Source of the DNA: Pegea sp. RAD2-039
Lineage: Eukaryota > Chordata > Thaliacea > Salpida > Salpidae
Assembly: GCA_034620365.1 (NCBI GenBank)
Contig: JAQGEQ010000175.1
Coordinates: forward strand, 1,860,001 to 1,924,000
Direction: 5' to 3'
Length of the DNA stretch: 64,000 nt
Part shown: in pieces, positions 14,603-29,520 of the stretch
Layout of the letters: the number at the start of each line of letters is the position of its first letter
Position numbering within the stretch: position 1 is the stretch's first letter
Notes under the pieces: generated by a model
Seen by the model: only the letters and a program-made list of their open reading frames with translations
The model's database searches: none
Told to the model about the DNA's origin: nothing
Program-made: the position numbers and the translations under genes

Positions 14603-16533
14603 TAAATTGATTTGTTAACTTTATAGCCTAGAAATAGGACAAAATTTACTTAAAATAAAATTAAAATGAGCAAATATAGTTTCTTAAAAGAATTATTAAT
14701 GTACTAGTACCATGCTTATATATATACAAAACTAAACTATTTAAAATGAGTGAAAAAAAGGAAAATAATCCATTACAAGACAATTCCGTAACAAAAAAGT
14801 AATATTATTAAAATAATCTATGATAACTCTAACTAATATGCGCATATTACAAAATTATTTAAACTAATAAAAATGTTTATAACTAATCAAAGTTTATATA
14901 CATTTTGTTATTTACCTTCTCAAGTAAAAAATTAAAACTTTAGCAAATTTATAAGCTTCACTATCAACACTTGACTTTGCAATCATACGTACAAAAGGTA
15001 AATCAAAAAACATGTTACCCATATTTTCAATAAACGAAACAAATGTGACGAAAATGGATTTGATATTAATTTTAAACTCGATTTGTTTGTAAATTAAATC
15101 TCATCAAAAAAGTCATAAGAAGTCAAAAATAACTTTAACAAATTAATTAATTTATTAAAAAAGTGAAATTACTTTCTAAAATAAAACTCAATAGTATTTT
15201 AAAGATACATTGATGATACTATTTTAATAATAATTATTGAATTACAAATAATTCACCATATTTAGCAACAAATAGGTATATCAAAAAATATTAAAAAAAC
15301 TAATTTTAATAAACAAAATTAACATTAAATGATAATTTAAAAAATTTAAATTTAACAATTGATTAATTGCTAATCATATGTTTTTAAATAAAATTTTGTT
15401 TCCATAAAAGTTAGTAAATGAAAACTTTGATTTATAATACTTGTTTGAATCTTACAAAAATTTAACAAATAAAAAGTCTGTTGTTTCAACTAATCTGTAA
15501 AAAATATTTTTCAATTTTTGTATCAATGGCAAATTTCGCGTTTTTGATTCCATAGTGTTCATAAAATTTACTTGTTTCTTGCAGCATTTACAAAACCATC
15601 TACTTTGATAGTATTGAGGATGCTTCTGGATATATTTTAAGTTAAAAAATTATATAATAACAATTTATATAAGACAAATAGCTACCTAAAAGTGCAATGG
15701 TAGTAGAAGGACTAACATTCTATTACATTAGTTATTTTATTAAATTTATTCAAGAACTTTATTCTATTGAGTTACTTTCCCACTTTTTATGGATTCTTTT
15801 GTTGACATTCTTTTGTAAATAAGAACCTTTAGGTGTCACACAGTCAAATATTAATGATGCCCTTTTATAATTGATTTACTGATTGTTTCATGAGAGTCTC
15901 CTCAAAAAGTTTGTAAGCTGGAACTAAGCCAATCTTCTTAAATTCGAAAATTTCTCCTAAACTTATTATTTTATATAAGTTTGAATTGATTTTAAGATTA
16001 AAAGTTTGTGTCCTATCAAAATCGAGAACATGGTAAATTTATTTTGGAGACTTTAACTTAACCATCAAACTTAATTACTTAGAACCAACATCATTTCTGT
16101 ATCACAGTTTAAAGTGTCGATCTCTTTGATTCCATCTGAGTTATTTGGAATAGAAAATAAAGCAAAATATTCGCTATTTATATTTCATTTTGACAAAGTT
16201 TTACTTTATAAAAGTTCTACATAAACTGGAATCAGTATTCAATAATATATATAAAATTTTATACCAAAATATTACGTACAAATTTTTATATGAAAATTAT
16301 GCTTTCTTACAATCTAGATTTTTTCCTTTTTTGACTTATTTAAAAGTTCATCATAAGGATCTTAATTGCCCTGACAAAAACAACAGCATAATTAATGAGG
16401 CTAAAAGGTACTTTTTTAGTTAAGACAGGCCTTAAACCTTATGAGTTAACCATAAATGGTCTAGTTATTTCATTCACTAAAGAAAACTCTTTGCGTATCC
16501 CAGTTGATACTAGAAATTATCAAGTTGTGTTAT
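14603..16533. other. Gene-poor A+T-rich DNA
   Basis: No supported gene is seen. A short exon-like frame near 15586-15640, preceded by TTTCTTGCAG, and an open frame at 16190-16423 lack recognisable similarity. Open frames at 16395-16658 (+) and 16653-16859 (-) abut the repeat copy at 16534 and may be remains of a mobile element. Confidence 0.45.
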
Positions 16534-16612
16534 GCAATGATAATGACTCTTTATGTAGAGCTCTATTCAAACTATTAAGGCGACTAACAACAATGATAAC
16601 TATTCCAACGAT
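16534..16612. repeat. ~80-bp dispersed repeat, copy C
   Basis: This segment starts GCAATGATAATGACTC and contains GGCGACTAACAACAAT. It aligns along its length, with mismatches and small indels, to segments at 55717-55798 and 57230-57311, all in the same orientation. It may be an end of an old mobile element. The family is unknown to me. Confidence 0.5.
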
Positions 16613-19600
16613 ACACACTACCCACAACAGTCTATTACCTAATGACAACGGTCTATGATAGAATGACAAATAATGCATTTACGTTATCGGCAAAATATTT
16701 TACTGTTATACCACATGTTATTCTACACTTTACAGTATTTTTTCCTAGGTTAAGGTACTTGGATAAAACTGTACATTTCGAAACGTGAAGATTCCTAAAA
16801 CTTTCTTCTGTGCATACTATTTTAGTGGAAAGCTCTCTTTTCTTAGTAGACAAGGTCAAAACTAGATGAGTGAGCTTTGATTTTATAATATAGGAATTTT
16901 TCTCGTATTATTGCAACTTAAGCTTGTTACTCAGTTCATAGAAGTAATAAAAAACTTTTTTCAGTTGGGCTTATAATTAATTTCGTAGGTGTTTCTATAC
17001 TTCTGCTAGAAACAGGCGACTTCTGCATACGTTCGATTACTCAACATAATATTTATCTGCGATGTAAATTTTTGGATTTTTTTATTGGCTTTAATTTTTT
17101 ACTAGTCAAGGTTGTAAATCAGCGACTAATGCGATTTTTTAAAACTTATTGTTGTTTTATAGATGATATATCTTGAATTGTTTAGTTTATTGCCTAACGG
17201 GCATGTAAACTTGTACAAATTAAATTGCATCTACTTCTAATTAGCATAACAACAATTTTAAAGGTTTTCTAGCTTCTTTTATCAAGATTTAAAAAAATAA
17301 AAAAGCTTTAACTAATAATTAATTTGTACTTTTAACCCTTTCACAATTGATTTATTTTTTCAATTAGTAAATAGTTACATATAGAAAGTAAGTAATCTAA
17401 GTACAGTTTAAGTTTTGAAATATTAGGCATATTACGTTGCATTATGTATACCTTTGTCTCTGTTCTTTATGTTTATTTCATTTACTTAATTTTTTTCTTT
17501 TCTTTGTCTCATTTTTCCTCGTTTTTTGTCAGATATTTATTAAATATACTCAATTAATTCATAAAGCTTTTTTAACTTGAATTAAGTCACGTGAAAACAA
17601 ACGAACCAATAATAACCTGAGTTTTCGGTGAACAAAATATAAATTTTCAAGCACAGATTGTAAATGTAAAAAATTGCGTTGTTGTTATTTTTCAAATCGA
17701 TTTTTTACTTTGTCATATTTTCTCGAGAGAAGAATGGATTTGAAAAATAATAAGATAACTAAAATATAAAATCATGATTTTATTTTTATTTTTCGAACTT
17801 AAGGGTTTTTTTTTGTATTTGTAGTTGCATTCTAATTTAATGTTTTTAGATTAGTATAATTATTTCTTAATAATTATTTTCATAAAACATATTTGTTTCA
17901 ATTTGAAATCTTTAAAATAAAGTTAATAAGGTTATTAAAATCTAAACCCTTAGGAACTGTTTTATTTAAAAAAATATTTATAATTTTGTGATATTTTTAC
18001 AACAAAATTTTCATGAAAGTTCATTTAGAAAAACCTTTAAAAAAATAGTAAAATTTTGATTTTTAGTGAAATGTATTTAGAATATAACTTTTTTTAGATA
18101 ATGTAAAAGATTTTTGTGTGGTGTTAGAGATTTTGAATAATTATTTTTTCTTTTTACAATGTTTTTTCTGTAATCTACTTCTAAACATTTAATGGAATTT
18201 TATTTTACGTTCAAAAATAAAGTTGTTTGTTCTTTTTTGTACGATTGTAAAAGAAAGAATTTATTCCATGAAATTCTATCTTTCTTAATTTAATGGACTT
18301 TTGTTTTTATAGCCTCGCTTGAATACAAATATTTATAGTTTATGAGAAAAAACTACCTTCTAATTAGCAAAAAGTATTGTTTAAAAAACTTTTTTATTTA
18401 TTATTAAAGCCTGAAATTCTTCTTTAAGTAAAGACCAAGTTTTGATTTAAATTCATCATTAATTGTTTATTTACATGATGGATATTTTGTTTACATCATG
18501 TGAGATATATTTTTTTAGATATTTATTATAAGTAATGTAACAATCTGGTTATAAGACATTAATATTTTTTATTTCAACTGTAATATAGATGATTTATTAT
18601 CTATAGAAAACACTTATAACTATAATTTATTATATATATATGATTTTTTAGAATTAGACTTCTACTTTTGAGTTTTTAAAATGTTTTTAATTTATGAATA
18701 TATTTTTTTAAATATAAGATATTTTATTAAGTTTGTTTTTACGAACTTATTACTTTTCATTCAATTGTGATTTGAAAAAAAAACTATACTATAAGAATAT
18801 AAAGATAATTAATACTATAATTAATTGAAATAAATAAATAATACTTTAAGTCAATTTTGAATTAGTTTTTTAGCTAGTTCTTTAAATATTTTCTATGGGC
18901 ATAAAGAATTTATTTATTAGTATAAGTTCTATTAGTTTTTATCTGAAAAAATTTTCTATAAATATTTATATCTAATACTGTTTTTATTAAGTTTTTAAAG
19001 ATTTGAATTTTAGATGAAAGTGTTTTGATTATGTAGTAATCATCTAATAATCATTGAAAAATTATGTAATCTTTATTTCTTAATGTCATATACCAGTATG
19101 TAAATCATTTTAGTATGTAATGTGCTCTAGTTTTGTTGAGATTAAAGTTTTAATATATTTAAACTTGGAAATAGTTTGTTTATAGGGCCAAATATGACTT
19201 ATATTTATAAAAGTTTGTTTACTTTATAATAAATCTCTTGGTTATATGTGACAGTTAACTTTTTATCTAATTTATTATTAGTTTTATTGATGATACAATT
19301 TAGTACATTTTTTGTTTAAAAATTGTAAACTTTTATTATTTGAAAATATATTTAGTCTTGTACCTTCCTAAAATTAATTTGAGCATTATTATATTATTAT
19401 CCTTATTATTATAAAATAGTATAAATAAAGCTTTTTGATTGTTTGTTAATATTAACTATTGCTTTTATTTAAATGATAAATAAGCTTAAGTATACAATTT
19501 CTAATGCATTTCTTAATTAAACATTTTAATTTATAAAATTTTAAAGAGTGTTTATAAGCTTATACGATGTACTTTGAATAGGTTGCAAAACAATAATTTT

Positions 19601-19770
19601 TTTCTATTTATATAAAAGTTGACTCTATGAACACAAAGACTCCACCAGTTTTAGAATTATGATAACTTAGTTATATCTAGTCCACATCATTTTTATTATT
19701 ATAATTGATTTTTTTCTTCAGAATTTTTGAATATCTCTTTGAAGTTACTTAAAAAATATTAGTTGATTTA
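16613..19770. other. Upstream region of ECT2
   Basis: Very A+T-rich, with stops in all frames over most of its length. No exon, RNA gene or known repeat is recognised. The last few hundred bases probably include the ECT2 promoter and 5' UTR. Confidence 0.5.
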
Positions 19771-22700
19771 ATGGACTCAAATCAAACTTACTGTGAAGTA
19801 GAGTCAATGTTGACAGACTCCAAAATGGAATCTCAACCTTCTATTGAAACTAGAGTTTGTTTGGTAGGATCTACTGCAAATGATGAAGAACTTAAACAAA
19901 AGCTGTGCGTAAGTAGTTTAATCTATTCAAGTTTGTAACTTTTATTCTCAAAAACAGTTTTATTAGTTTCATTATTAATTCTCCATCTGTATCTTTCTCC
20001 ATATTTTTGCCTACCATAGAAGCTTATTTTTGAAAATTATAGCTTAAAGTTTATTTTGTAATAGTCAATACAGAAAATGGAAGTTCTTGTGATGGAGATT
20101 ATAGAGAAAAATCACTGTAACATCAAATACAAACATTTTATTATAGATATGGTAAGGTGAAGGTTATGAAGCAGGATAACAAACTAAAAACATCTAAGAC
20201 AGCTTGCTCATTAACCATACAGTGAAACAAACTCCATAAATCTTATTAATGTTTGCTAGATATCATTTCTTAGACTCTAAATAACCTACTATTTCTCCTA
20301 ACTTGTATTTTTGTAGTTTGTAGTGGTTATTTTACTTGTGATATCAACAAGAACAATAATATAAGTAATATTTATAAGAGCTTAATGAGTTATTTTGGTA
20401 TAAAAAGTTATGAATTTAGAAAGTTGTAAGAATTTTAGCAGAGTTGGTCATTCTAGATATTATACATCAACTCAAAATATAGATTATGTTTCTGATCAAA
20501 TTATTCTAATTAAATTGCTGTATGAAAAAGCAATTGTCTTGTATAAGATTTCTCAAGTGCTGTTGTGTGGTCTGCAACGAAAATGCCAAATTGTTAAGAC
20601 TTTAGAAATACCAAATAATCAACAGTAGTAATTTCAATTGTAAACTGAATTAGTACAAATGTTCTAAATCATTTCAAGTTCAAACATTAAAAAATGTTGT
20701 CCTTCAAGACTGGAATAGTTTCCTTGAACTTGAAAGAACTCCTGGTTTTGTATATTGTTAAATATTTGTAATATGTGATTGTAGATTTCAAAGTTTATGT
20801 CTATTTTGTGTTGGTTGAATATTTCTCATAACTGAGGTGTAAAAAGGAGTTTTTAAGAATAAAAAGATGGTTTAGTTGTTTTAATGAATATTATTTAAGT
20901 TATTGGTAGAACATTCTTAAATAATTTAAATAGCTAAAATAATATCTTACTGATTGCATCATTAATTACAACACAAGTTAAAAAAGTTACAATTGACATT
21001 TGATTAATGTAATTAGTTTATCTATTAATGTAATATTAAAAAAGTTTTGATTAGCATATATGCTGTAAACTTTGAGAATTGTTCAAATTCTATTACAAGA
21101 CTTGACTTCACTATATGCTTTCAACATCATCTAACAGCATGATTTTATTAAAAAAAGAGTAGAAGATATCCCCAAAAAACTGCTTATCTAATCTCTAATC
21201 TAAAATAAAAGTCTTTTTAAACGCTTAGATACAATTTGGTAAAAAATTACTTTTTATATAACTATCAAGTTAATCATAATAAGTTTTCTAAAACTGAAAT
21301 ATGTTTTCAACAATTTTTGCAGGATCTCAAAGTTCCATGTCTAGTGTCCCAAACCGGAGAAGAATATGTTGATGATGGTGACCCTAAATATGAAACAATA
21401 TTTGTATTAGACAATTTTGAGGGAGATTTATTTGAAAATTTGCGCTCTCATGAAAATAGAATTATCAGTCCACATGTTATAAATTATGTTTTTTCAACAA
21501 AACAGGTGAACTTTTTCTTCTTATCATGTTTAACATGCTACTTTAGTTATAGCTAGAAGACTTTTAATAACAGTTTTGTGGTATGTGTAAATTATTTACA
21601 ACTTGTATCTCAATCAATTTAACTTTAAAAATCGCTTATTTGGATTTTTCTGATTCTATTTTGACTTTTTTTTATCTGATTTTACAGTCAATTCCCTATA
21701 TGTCACGCCCGTTGTATTGTACTTGTATGTTGGGACTTACTATCTGCTTTCTGAACTATTCTAAAAAGGAGCAATTATCAGCTCTTGTCAATTTATGTCA
21801 TAAAATGGGAGCTGTTATTCGCAAGGAAGTCAATTCAAAGATTGGATATGTTGTTGCTGCTTCATCACGTGGTTCTAAGTATCAGGTACTTTTATTTCAC
21901 TATTTGAAGTAGACATCAAGAATTTGTGTCTTTAATATTTGAAGCGACGCTTTTTTGAACCTTTTGATAATCAACAATTTCCTAATTTACTGCCTCTGGC
22001 GAAATTCATACAACTTTTTGAAAATCAATTTTTATTTACAAAAATATGAGAAGATATAAAATATTTGTTGACTAGTTAATCTGAAAATGTCATGATGTCA
22101 TAGGTCGCTATAAGTCTCGGTGCAACAGTGATGAAAGAGTCTTGGATACATAAATGCTGGGAAGAGAGGCAGAGAAAGACTTCTTTCAAAGCCACAGATG
22201 ATGAATTCTTACTTCCAAATAAATTCCAACCTTTTGATGGTTGCGTGTTGAGTTTCTACGGATTTCCAGGTATAAATTATCTGATAAACTGACAGACTAG
22301 GTTATAATTTGATGAAACAGAAAGCGAAAAGCTACACATGAGCGAGCAAGCAGTAAAACAAGGTGCAACTGTCGTTGATTTGCAAGATGTTGAATGTACT
22401 CACCTGGTTGTCGAGCAAAACTGTACTGGAGAAGTGCCAAATAGTTGGAACGCCAAAATGTACATTGTTTTATCTGAGGTGAATTACTTGCGTGATTGTT
22501 TGAAGGTTGTAGTGACTAAAGTTGTGATTTCCTAGTGGTTTTGGGGAAGTATTCAAATCGAAGCTAAAGCAAGAGAGTCGATATATCTGTACGAACATCC
22601 TGGGTCGAAAAAAATGCTAACCCGAAGCTCGACTACATCTTCCTTATTAGGTAATCAGAAAATTTTCTATTTCTAAAGTTTTTTTTTTTATTTATTTATT

Positions 22701-25700
22701 ATATTAGCGATTTATTATTCTCATCTCTAATATTTATAAACTTATTTTCTTTCATTCAATTTTTTTTATCGAATTTATAAAAGAAGTGTGTTTGAAGGTA
22801 CTCCTTTACATCGAGATTTAACAAGCTCGCGTAATTCGTCAGGAAAGCTTGCAAGAAAACGACTTCGGAATGAAAACTCATTTGCTAAAACTATTCAAGT
22901 AAATTTGACAAACTGTTTGAAAGTTCAATTTATCTTCTATAAAACTATTTTTAAAATCTCTATTTACTACAACTCATTTTTCTTCATCTATTTGTAGAAT
23001 GAATCCCCCAGAGGTATCCTCCCTTCTAAGAGGCCTTCAACTGATCTATCAACTTGTATATTGGATAATTCAACATCTAGTATTCTATCTCAATCACCAT
23101 TAAAAACTGGTACGTTTTCTTGAATTTAATTTCTAATAAAAAGTCCTGAAAACCGATTTCAGAAATTCATATCGCATTTATTTTTAGTTTCGATTTCAAC
23201 CAATCAGCAAAATGTAAAACTTTCTTCCGATCATCATATAAAATCATCTAACTGTAGACAGAATAGAACGTTTAGTGTTAAGGAAGATCAGAAAAGACTT
23301 CGAAGGAAGCGAAAGTCGAATGATTTTTTACGTTATTCAGGTTTTCATGATTATCTAAAACTTGCTATTTGCTCCAAACCTTAGCTTGATGTAGTGTCAA
23401 CAAGCTGCTTGCTCTTACACTTGTAGCTACTTCTAGTAAAAGTTATTCGTCAATAACTGAAATTCCGCTGAATCCTTTCATATTTAGATATTTTTACAGA
23501 TAATAGTCGCAAATCTTTGATCGCAAGAAATAATTTAGATTCTTATGAAAAGTCGACTGAAATAGGAAAGAGTAGATCAAAAGTAGTTGATATGACTCCA
23601 AGAAATCTGATGTCAGATTTTTGTGAAGTTGATCAATCAAACAGTTCCCCATATACAAGATCCAAATTAAATAACTCGACTAATAACAATTCAATTTATA
23701 CTTCTTACCACAAATCAAAGTCGAGAGAGGAATTATTTGAAAAGGGTAAAACATTTGATAGTTTTAACAGCAGTTTTGAAAGTTAGTTCGTCTCACAACT
23801 TTCATTTCATGTTTTATGGAGCTTGTTGTTAGAAAATTGAAACAAAAAAACTTGTTTTTAAACAGATAAAGAACAAAAAAGAGCTTCCGCACGCTTTCAT
23901 GTAGTAACAGAACTTCTACAGACGGAAAAAAACTATGTCCAAATTCTTCACAATATCATTACAGTAAGCTGACATCATCATTTAATTAATATTTTCTCAA
24001 AAATCCTTTTCATCAGATCTTCCAAAGACCTCTAGAAGATCCGAATCAACCTGGAGGCGCTATACTTGCCTTCGAAGATGTCAAACGCATTTTTCATCCA
24101 CTGCCAGAGATTGAAGCAGCTCATCGCTTATTGAGTGATGAGTTAGAGAAACTTATCTTTGATTGGGATGAGCAGAAGACATGTGTTGGTGATGTGATAT
24201 CTAAATATGTGAGTTGAATTTAGTAGAAACTCAAACGAGACTTTCAAAAGCTTTTTATATTCTAGATTAAACGAACTAAGCTTCTTTGTCTATCACAAAC
24301 CTTCTCTAAATATAGTTATTAAGTTTCATTTAATCTTTTCTCATCTGTTCTGCTTAATGTCACTTCAATGTCACAAGCTAATCACTTTCAAACTGATCTT
24401 CATCTTACTGTTTGATTGACAATTGTTTTTATAACTTTCAATGATATCTGTTAGTTTTTTTACAAGATTCGGTCGGTTGCTAACTCACTTTTTGTTCGTA
24501 GGCGAAGGATTTTCAGCGTTCTTACCCCCCATTTGTGAATTTCTTCGAAGAGAGAGTCAATCTAATCTCTTCTCGAGAATCAAATTCTCGTTTCCACGCT
24601 TTTCTTAAAATCAATCAAGCGAAACGAGAATGTGGCCGTCAAACGCTATCAGAGCTTCTCATCAATACAGTTCAACGTCTTCCTCGAATAATACTTTTAC
24701 TTCAAGGTTCGTTTTTCCTTGAAATGTGCTTAGTGGTGATCTTGTTATATCCCAAAAAGTTCATCTTTTGAAACTCTAACTGTTGATATCAAATTTGGAT
24801 TTTTCTGAACATTTATCTGATTTCACAGAAACTTATTTCTTCGAATTTCTTTTTCACTTTTATTTCAAAAAGAGTTTTTGGTATTTATACAGATATCAAG
24901 AAACACACAGAACGTGAAAACAACAAGCATGCTGATATTAGTAAACTGGATAATGCAATCAAGCAATTTAAAGAAGTAACAAATCATATCAATGAAAATA
25001 AACGAAAAACTGAAGAACAACAACAAATTTTCGGAGTTTTTTATCAAGTCGATGACTGTCCGCCAACTCTACTATCTTCTCATAGGTCTGCTTCACTTTT
25101 AATTTGATTTTATTCTGAATATTTATTATAAACTTCTTACAGGCAATTTGTAGCTTGTGTGGAGGTAGTCTCAACTGATGATAATCTGTGTAAAAAAGGC
25201 GAATCTTTGACCTTATTTTTGTTCAAGGATTGCGTTGAGGTTTGTTCCCTGATTTCATACTTTCTACTTCTACACAACTTTCATGAAATTTTATCGTCGT
25301 CGAAGCTTAACAGAAACATTAGTTGTTCCAATTTTCTCATTTTGTGTTTGGCTTCAGTTTATTTCCTGATTCGATACTCTTCTATTGATTTTAACACCAA
25401 CCTAATCTGTTGATTGGTGGAACAGTTTTATTAGAAAAATACTTGAAAGTTTGATGATGTAGCAAATTTGCAAATAAAATCAGCTGATACTTTGAGGTTG
25501 ACGACTAATTAAGACAGCAGCAACATGTTTTGATGAATACTTGAGTTGTTGGCACGTGTTTCATGGAACTTTTTCACAAGAACATCTCTAAATAGATTAC
25601 TGACTTCATATCTTGCTTAAAAATCGTTAATTTATGAGCTTCAAACCTCTTCATCGTTTACAAGCATCAATTTGCTTTTATTAATCTGATTATCAATAAA

Positions 25701-27989
25701 CAAGTTTATTAATTTATTGATTTTTTATTTGTAGATTGCCAGACATAATAAACGCAGCAAATACAATTCAACTAAAAGTCCTAATATACATGTTCGCCAT
25801 AATTCAAATACTCGCCCCTTAAAACATGTCAAATTGTTGTCGCTTTCAGACATCAAGCATCTTGTAGACTGTATCGACACAGATGGTGAGTTATTGTGAG
25901 ATCATTTCAAACTACTAATTTTGTAATTTACTTCAGAATACAAACATCGGATTGCTTTTTACTGTCGAGAGCCTGAAGATACTCAGCATCATATTTATTC
26001 GTTCAAAGTTCTTTTTTATACTCATGAAAACACTCCTCCTCTTCCAAAAGATGTAAGTCCCTTCAAATTGATTCCTTGTTGAAACTTACAACTTTTTTTC
26101 TCCAAATTTTAATCGTTGTTAGCAGAGAAAGTGAATTCCCACCTTCTTCATTATCTTGTTTACTTGTTGTTGAAGTGGTTGGCAAGCTGATAGCTTCCCA
26201 CTTTAATGCTTCTAACTAATTGACTTTTTATGCTGCTAGATCGAAGATTCTGAAAGTGAATCGGAGAAAGGAAAGTTGAAAATCTTGGATGTGTTGCCAA
26301 AATACCGAGCTACAATCCTATTTATGGCCATAGATCACAGCTTCGTGATCAAAGAAAAAGAAAGTGATGAAGATGCTGTTATATTAGATGGTTCTGTGAA
26401 GTGAGTATCTGTTGATAATGACATTACTGAATGAGAGCAAGTAGTAACTGATCATTTATTGATTTAGTAGGTCAGAGAAGAAGTCTTCCGCATTCTCAAA
26501 GATCAAGCATGCATTTTCATTCAACAAAACACCGAAACGAGTTCTTGCTCGCGCTAATGGAAGTGATATGAAATGTCGAAGCCCAGCTACTCTACCTCGT
26601 TCATCACCAACTCACAAACCATCAAGCTTATCAATAGTTGGCGGAAGTCAACTGATTGTTGATGATGATCCTTCTATTAGTGATCTTAATCTTACTGGGA
26701 TGCCTTCTACATCAGGACTTACTCCTAGTATGAGTGTGACCAGTTTACATGGTCCATTTGAAGAAAGTATGGTCACAAGGACTAGTACCACTAGTCTCAT
26801 GCAGGTTTGTCAACACTTTTTTATCTTCTCAACCTTTTCAGTCTCAACCAATCAACTTTCTCGTGATATTCACTACCTCATTTAGCTTCACCGGAAATTT
26901 ACACCAAATTATTTGCTTCTAAACTTGTTGTTGTCAACATTTTCACTTGCTAACTTCAACTAACAACCTGCAACTTTTTGCATGAAATTGATAATAAGTA
27001 AATATTTGTATGTTTCATATCAATAGAATAAATAAGAAGATTCCAAGAAGCAATCCTGTAAAGAATCCATCCACGGGCCTTCTCCTGCTTGTTGTCCGAA
27101 CCTTTAAATTGCCAACCAATATTCCAGCATGTCACTTTCTTGATGTATTTCATTGAAAATAATGATCATTTTTACTTACTTTAATGTTCTGGTAAATATT
27201 TGTCGATCATCTGAAGGTTTCAACTACATAACTCCAATTCCATTTTTTAATAAAATTACAAATTCCTGGTGGAAAGCATCAACTTTGTCTGCTTCGTTTT
27301 ATTTTGCTTGAAAAAAATATTCCTTTCCATTTTCTTTGTCATGACTTTTCATCTATTCCATTTTAATTTAGTTTAAGCAGCCTCTTGAAAAGTGTGCTTA
27401 TTGGTTATCATCTTTAGTAGTAAGATGTGATCATTAAAAGATGATTTTGAGACATTTGCTTTATAGATCATTTAGTTGATAACAATATTAGATTAGCTAC
27501 TAGCTTCAACCACCATTTGTCAATTTACTTGATGATTATTTATCTCAATTCTTCTTTTCTTTAATCATATTAATCACTACAGTGCGATGGCTTCTCAACT
27601 TTAACACCGAAGCGTTTCGATTCTAAAAGAAAATCCATCAAATCCAAGTCCAAACTCAAACCCGCCTTCAGCACCATGAACTTAGCAGGTCCACGAAGCG
27701 AAGCTGACATTACTGACTTTCCAGCTGTGCCAACGCCGCCTCGTCGACGTCGATTTCTAAAGTCGAGCGCTGTTAAAGCTGCTAGTGTAGTATTGAGTAG
27801 AACAAGCTCACTAAGAAGGAGAGTAAGTAAGTTTGAATCGATTGTTTAGCTGACTACTTTGAAGTTTTGATTTATCAAGTGATACTCTGTCCATTTGTTG
27901 TATGTCCTGTTTATAAGCTTCTACTGTTTCTTCTCAGTTTGTTTTATGTTTAATAACAGCTGACGAATTTTACTACAAGTCATTCATAA
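19771..27989 (+). CDS. ECT2: ECT2 Rho guanine-nucleotide exchange factor
   Basis: Twenty-one exons join in phase, about 1144 aa (human 914): 19771-19908, 21323-21505, 21688-21885, 22104-22269, 22321-22478, 22536-22650, 22798-22898, 22998-23109, 23188-23340, 23488-23781, 23866-23963, 24017-24208, 24502-24706, 24893-25085, 25143-25239, 25735-25885, 25937-26052, 26240-26400, 26471-26804, 27583-27822 and 27960-27989. ECT2 activates RhoA at the spindle midzone to drive cytokinesis. The N-terminus holds three BRCT modules (IPYMSRPLYCT, EWFWGSIQ across exons 5/6, CTHLVVE). A basic Ser-rich linker follows, then a DH domain (about 540-740, with NTVQRLPRIILLLQ) and a PH domain. The conserved C-terminal AFSFNKTPKR block is in exon 19. 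The linker and tail are longer than in vertebrates. The last 10-codon exon is the least certain. AATAAA occurs at 28125. Confidence 0.92.
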
Positions 27990-29520
27990 AATTGAAACCA
28001 ACATCATCACTACTTAGACAAATGTGTAAACAGATTCTTTCAAAGTGCGTAGCTACTTCAAATGATCAAACAATGTTTCGTTAATTTCAAATTTCTTTGT
28101 GTTCTTCATTATCTAAACTATTTGAATAAATAGAAACTTTTTGTGAAACTTTTCAGCAAATTTGTTGTTGTAAATCTACCTTTACACCAAACTATCTCAT
28201 TAGTTTGTCTCTCTTCTAATTTCTACTTAATAAAAGTAGACATTTGATAAACATTTCCAATAATCAATTAGCAATTTGTTAACCTTGATAAATACTAGTT
28301 ACTTCAGTTTGAAGATCTGAAAGCCAAATTTTCACTGAAATTCTCTTTGTTGCTTTCATCAAATCGTAGTTGGCAGCTCTCCTCTCCACTCATTTGACTT
28401 CAACAGTTTTCAAAGCTTTTATTAGGTGGAAGCGATTTTTTCCTCTCACTAAAATAGCGATACAAATTTTCTTATTTTAGGTCTAAATTTCCAACTTGCT
28501 GTTTATTTTTGATGTTTTTCTTTTTGTGATCTGAGATTTTAGCAAAATGTTATTGAGTATTGTCATTTTATTTACTTTGCTTTTCTTTTATACTATTTTT
28601 GTTTCTATCAACTGATGAATGTTTAAAGTAGATTTGAAATGATTGAGTCCTCTTGTATTTACATGAAAATAAACTGAGGCCTTTTAAATGTTTACAACAA
28701 ACTACTTGAATTATAAGGTAAAAATTAGGTTTTGTAAGATGTAATATAAAGAAGATGATACATTTGAGAAGTAGAAATATAAGATGATGATGTAAGTGAA
28801 GCTGTGATTCATAAAATAAATTTAGAAGTTTACTAAAGAAGATTATGAAAAAAACATTTGTTAAATGGAAGGCAAACTAGTCTAATTGCAACTTTAATTC
28901 AAACTTGGTTAGGTTAAGTTTATGATACTGAAATTATTGGAACGATATTTTACGGTTAGAGCCACAAGTTTATTTGTCGACCTAAAAAGAGGTTCAAATG
29001 AAACCATCGAGAATCACGTGATTTGTAGTAAATTAGTTCTGAGTACATCTGATATGAACTTTTTCTATTGCCAGTATAAACAAGTCGATAATTACTTTTC
29101 TAAGAATTAAAACCACTTACTTAATTGAATTGTATCAGAACGTCTACTGATAGATTTTTTGACAACTTTTCAACAATCCTTTTGTTTTAAACTAACATCT
29201 CACTTATTTCGAAATTTTGTAAATTATTTGAACGAGGTTAAAGGAAGACTTTCAAAATTTATCCAAAACTTAATTTTTGAACAAAGTTCTTCATCCAAAA
29301 AATTTGCATCGCTGTTATAATTTCAAATAAAATTTGATGAAATAGTTTCTGGTTTGATTGTCCATAAAAATTTAAACTTCAAAGACAATCGATATAAAGA
29401 AACCAACTCTTTGTTTTATCTATTGTTATTTTCTATGCATTTTCGTCTAATTTATTTAAATCCAATTTTATAACTTATAAATTATTATTACCATAACTTT
29501 TATAAATCCATAAAAATTTG
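27990..29520. other. ECT2 3' UTR and intergenic DNA
   Basis: AATAAA motifs at 28125 and about 28670 could end ECT2. An open frame at 28922-29110 shows no domain or splice context and I do not support it. Nothing else is seen. Confidence 0.5.

Noticed and set aside
16190..16859. Three short frames that might be a small gene
   Set aside because: No domain or splice structure recognised. They adjoin a dispersed repeat and are more likely element debris.
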